NCBI GenBank assembly: GCA_036387915.1
Contig: DASVSV010000532.1
Location: 1 to 7,037, forward strand
Direction: 5' to 3'
From: QHVT01 sp036387915
Lineage (GTDB): Bacteria; Acidobacteriota; Thermoanaerobaculia; Gp7-AA8
DNA: 7,037 nucleotides
Shown here: piece after piece, positions 5,539 to 7,037 of the stretch
Position numbering within the stretch: position 1 is the first letter of the stretch
Layout of the letters: every line of letters begins with the position of its first letter
The notes under the pieces: generated by a model
Told to the model about the DNA's origin: nothing
Seen by the model: only the letters and a program-made list of their open reading frames with translations
The model's database searches: none
Program-made: the position numbers and the translations under genes

Positions 5539-6747
5539 ATGAAGACCAAGTGGAAGATCGTCATCGCCGTTGTCGTCCTGTTGGGCATCGCCGGAATCGT
5601 CACCGCGTCCATCCGCTCGAAGAGCAAGGAAGGGACGCCGGTCACGTTCGGCAAGGTCGAGCGGACCGACCTGACCAGCAAAGTGACGGCGAACGGGAAG
5701 ATCGACGCGAAGCGCAAGGTCGACCTCTCGGCCAACGTGATGGGGCAGATCGTCAACCTGGCCGTGCGTGAGGGCGACGTCGTCGAGAAGGGCACGTTCC
5801 TCCTCCAGATCGATCAGAAGCAGCTCGCCGCCTCGGCCGAAGGAGCCGCCGCCTCGATGCGCGCGCTCTTCTCCGACCGCGACGCCGCGCGCGCCAACCT
5901 GGCCGAGGCGCAGCAGAACTTCGAACGGGCACGGCGCAACTTTGCCGCGCAGATCAGTCCGCAGGCGGAGCTCGACCGCGCCCGGGCCGCGCTCGACTCC
6001 GCTCGCGCCAACGTCTCCTCGCTCGAGCAGCGCATCCAGCAGGCGCGCGCGAACGTGACCGCGGCCCGCGACACGCTCTCCAAGACCACCATGACCGCGC
6101 CGATGGCCGGCATCATCACCGCGCTGCCGGTCGAGGAAGGGGAGGTCGCGGTCATCGGCACGATGAACAATCCCGGCACGAAGCTCCTCACCATCGCCGA
6201 TATGAGCGTGGTCGAGGCGGTGATGGAAGTCGACGAGACCGACGTCCCGAACGTGAAGGTGGGACAGCGCGCCACCGTGACCATCGACGCCTATCCGAAC
6301 AAGACCTTCAACGGCGTCGTGACCGAGGTCGGGTCGAGCCCCATGGTGGGCGTGACGGGCGGACAGGACGCGGTGAACTTCGAGGTCAAGATCCAGATCG
6401 AGAACCCGCCCGCGGGCGTACGCCCCGGCTTCTCCGCGTCGGCCGACATCGTCACCGGCACGCGCAACAAATCGCTGGCCATCCCCATCCAGGCGCTGGT
6501 CGTGCGCGAGAAGAAGGAAGGGGAGAAGTCGAAGGACGAGGAAGGCGTCTACCTCCACAAGGACGGAAAGGCGCAGTTCGCTCCGATCACGACCGGCCTG
6601 GCCGGCGAGACGAACATCGAGGTGACGAACGGCCTCGCCGACGGACAGCAGATCATCACCGGCCCTTTCCGCGCGCTGCGCGAGATCAAGGACGGCACGA
6701 AGGTCCGCGAGCAGAAAGAGGAGAAGTCGGACAAGGAGAAGAAGTGA
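5539..6747 (+). CDS. Efflux periplasmic adaptor (HlyD/MacA-type membrane-fusion protein)
   Basis: This 402-residue adaptor links an inner-membrane transporter to an outer-membrane channel. The N-terminus (MKTKWK, then a hydrophobic segment at about 7-25) is an uncleaved signal anchor with the body in the periplasm. The first lipoyl half-motif is at 60-92, with GQIVNLAVREGDVVEKG and the conserved glycines G69, G79 and G85. A long Ala/Arg/Glu-rich alpha-hairpin (about 93-180) is the part expected to meet the outer-membrane channel. The second lipoyl half starts at TAPMAG (186-191) and runs through EEGEV. A beta-barrel domain (about 215-310) and a membrane-proximal domain follow, with a highly charged Lys/Glu tail at 388-402 that is unusual but probably only a flexible end. 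Length is typical. The MacB-type permease starts 107 bases downstream, which points to an ABC-driven tripartite exporter rather than an RND pump. The substrate cannot be told. The gene has its own promoter-like boxes. Confidence 0.93.
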   Translation: MKTKWKIVIAVVVLLGIAGIVTASIRSKSKEGTPVTFGKVERTDLTSKVTANGKIDAKRKVDLSANVMGQIVNLAVREGDVVEKGTFLLQIDQKQLAASAEGAAASMRALFSDRDAARANLAEAQQNFERARRNFAAQISPQAELDRARAALDSARANVSSLEQRIQQARANVTAARDTLSKTTMTAPMAGIITALPVEEGEVAVIGTMNNPGTKLLTIADMSVVEAVMEVDETDVPNVKVGQRATVTIDAYPNKTFNGVVTEVGSSPMVGVTGGQDAVNFEVKIQIENPPAGVRPGFSASADIVTGTRNKSLAIPIQALVVREKKEGEKSKDEEGVYLHKDGKAQFAPITTGLAGETNIEVTNGLADGQQIITGPFRALREIKDGTKVREQKEEKSDKEKK

Positions 6748-6750
6748 CCC

Positions 6751-6842
6751 TGTCATCGCGAGTGTAGTCGCGGGACCTGGCGGTGGCGGTCGTTCAGCGC
6801 GCCACCCAGCCCCCGGTCCCTCGACTCACGCTCGGGATGACA
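6751..6842. repeat. Palindromic intergenic repeat between adaptor and permease genes
   Basis: The left arm (6751-6777, beginning TGTCATC and ending GGGACC) is the near-exact inverse of the right arm (6815-6842, GGTCCC to GATGACA), with about three mismatches and one inserted base. A second stem inside the loop pairs GGTGGCG (6782-6788) with CGCCACC (6800-6806). The whole 92 bases can form one long branched hairpin. The arm has the look of the TGTCATCCCGAG...GAGGGACC class of dispersed intergenic palindromes that I recall from other environmental bacterial genomes; I cannot confirm the copy number from this window. It may reduce read-through into the permease gene. Confidence 0.8.
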
Positions 6843-6856
6843 GCTCATGCTGTCAT
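6837..6856 (+). promoter_or_regulatory. Perfect 8-base hairpin at the start codon of the permease gene
   Basis: ATGACAGC (6837-6844) and GCTGTCAT (6849-6856) are exact inverses around a four-base loop, TCAT. The right half includes the first two bases of ATG 6855. The left half is also the outer end of the preceding palindromic repeat, so the two structures exclude each other. A regulatory effect is possible but is inference only. Confidence 0.4.
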
Positions 6857-7037
6857 GGAGACTCTCCGCATCGCTTCCAACGCACTGCGCGCCCACAAGC
6901 TGCGCAGTTTCCTGACGCTCCTCGGCGTGATCATCGGCGTCATGACCGTGGTCACGGTGGTGTCGATCATCTCGGGGCTCAACAACTACATCTCCGAGAA
7001 GGTGTTCGACCTCAATCCCGACGTCTACGCGGTGTCG
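6855..7037 (+). CDS. MacB-type ABC transporter permease, N-terminal part (cut by window end)
   Basis: Only the first 61 codons are in the window; the frame is open to the last base. The protein starts METLRIASNALRAHKLRSFLT and continues with the hydrophobic first membrane segment LLGVIIGVMTVVTVVSII (about 22-39). It then passes to a periplasmic region beginning SGLNNYISEKVFDLNPDVYAVS. This is the usual start of MacB/FtsX-type permeases, in which a conserved 'K-L-R-S-F-L-T-x-L-G-x-x-I-G-V' helix is followed by a large periplasmic domain. Because the permease helix is at the very N-terminus, no ATPase domain is fused in front, and the ATPase must be encoded separately. An in-frame ATG at 6837 would add six residues, but it lies in the palindromic repeat. 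No Shine-Dalgarno is seen. The position directly after the adaptor gene supports a joint export complex. Confidence 0.87.
   Translation, partial: METLRIASNALRAHKLRSFLTLLGVIIGVMTVVTVVSIISGLNNYISEKVFDLNPDVYAVS

Noticed and set aside
5470..6756. 428-codon minus-strand open frame opposite the adaptor gene
   Set aside because: It is longer than the real gene but consists of Arg/Asp/His/Leu-rich antisense sequence without motifs. The plus strand has a full membrane-fusion protein with lipoyl motifs and an anchor.

Overview
The window is a G+C-rich bacterial chromosome segment. Third codon positions are strongly G/C, Shine-Dalgarno sequences are rare, and several genes have a -10-like box only 8-10 bases before the start codon. 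Together with the gene set (secreted M19 dipeptidase, membrane-fusion protein followed by a MacB-type permease, HTH-PilZ protein) this suggests an Acidobacteriota-like environmental bacterium. That assignment is an inference from style, not from a marker gene. I saw no rRNA, tRNA, CRISPR array, transposase or phage gene.

Layout. 1-121 is non-coding, with a GC hairpin at 14-34. 122-1066 (-) encodes a protein with an excisionase/MerR-type helix-turn-helix followed by a PilZ domain. It is divergent, at very short distance, from a YdeI/OmpD-associated family gene (1111-1662, +). A convergent gap at 1663-1774 carries nested short direct, tandem and inverted repeats. On the minus strand follow a stand-alone nucleotidyltransferase-fold protein (1775-2617) and, upstream of it, a secreted M19 membrane dipeptidase (2670-3926); the two may be co-transcribed. 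The divergent gap 3927-4187 holds a large inverted repeat with 33-base perfect arms. On the plus strand come a SAM-dependent methyltransferase with a C-terminal coiled coil (4188-5504), a periplasmic adaptor (HlyD/MacA-type membrane-fusion protein, 5539-6747) with its own promoter-like sequence, a palindromic intergenic repeat (6751-6842), and the start of a MacB-type ABC permease (6855 to the window end, partial).

How the genes work together. The clear functional unit is the adaptor plus permease, the first two parts of a tripartite ABC export system whose ATPase must lie beyond the window or elsewhere. The methyltransferase looks like an enzyme of surface-glycan or other envelope modification. 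The dipeptidase acts outside the cytoplasm on dipeptides. The HTH-PilZ protein is a candidate c-di-GMP-linked regulator. No new defence or mobile system is evident. The most unusual content is the intergenic DNA: each larger gap has a different palindromic or tandem short repeat, one of which invades the 5' end of an open frame and would mislead start-site calling.
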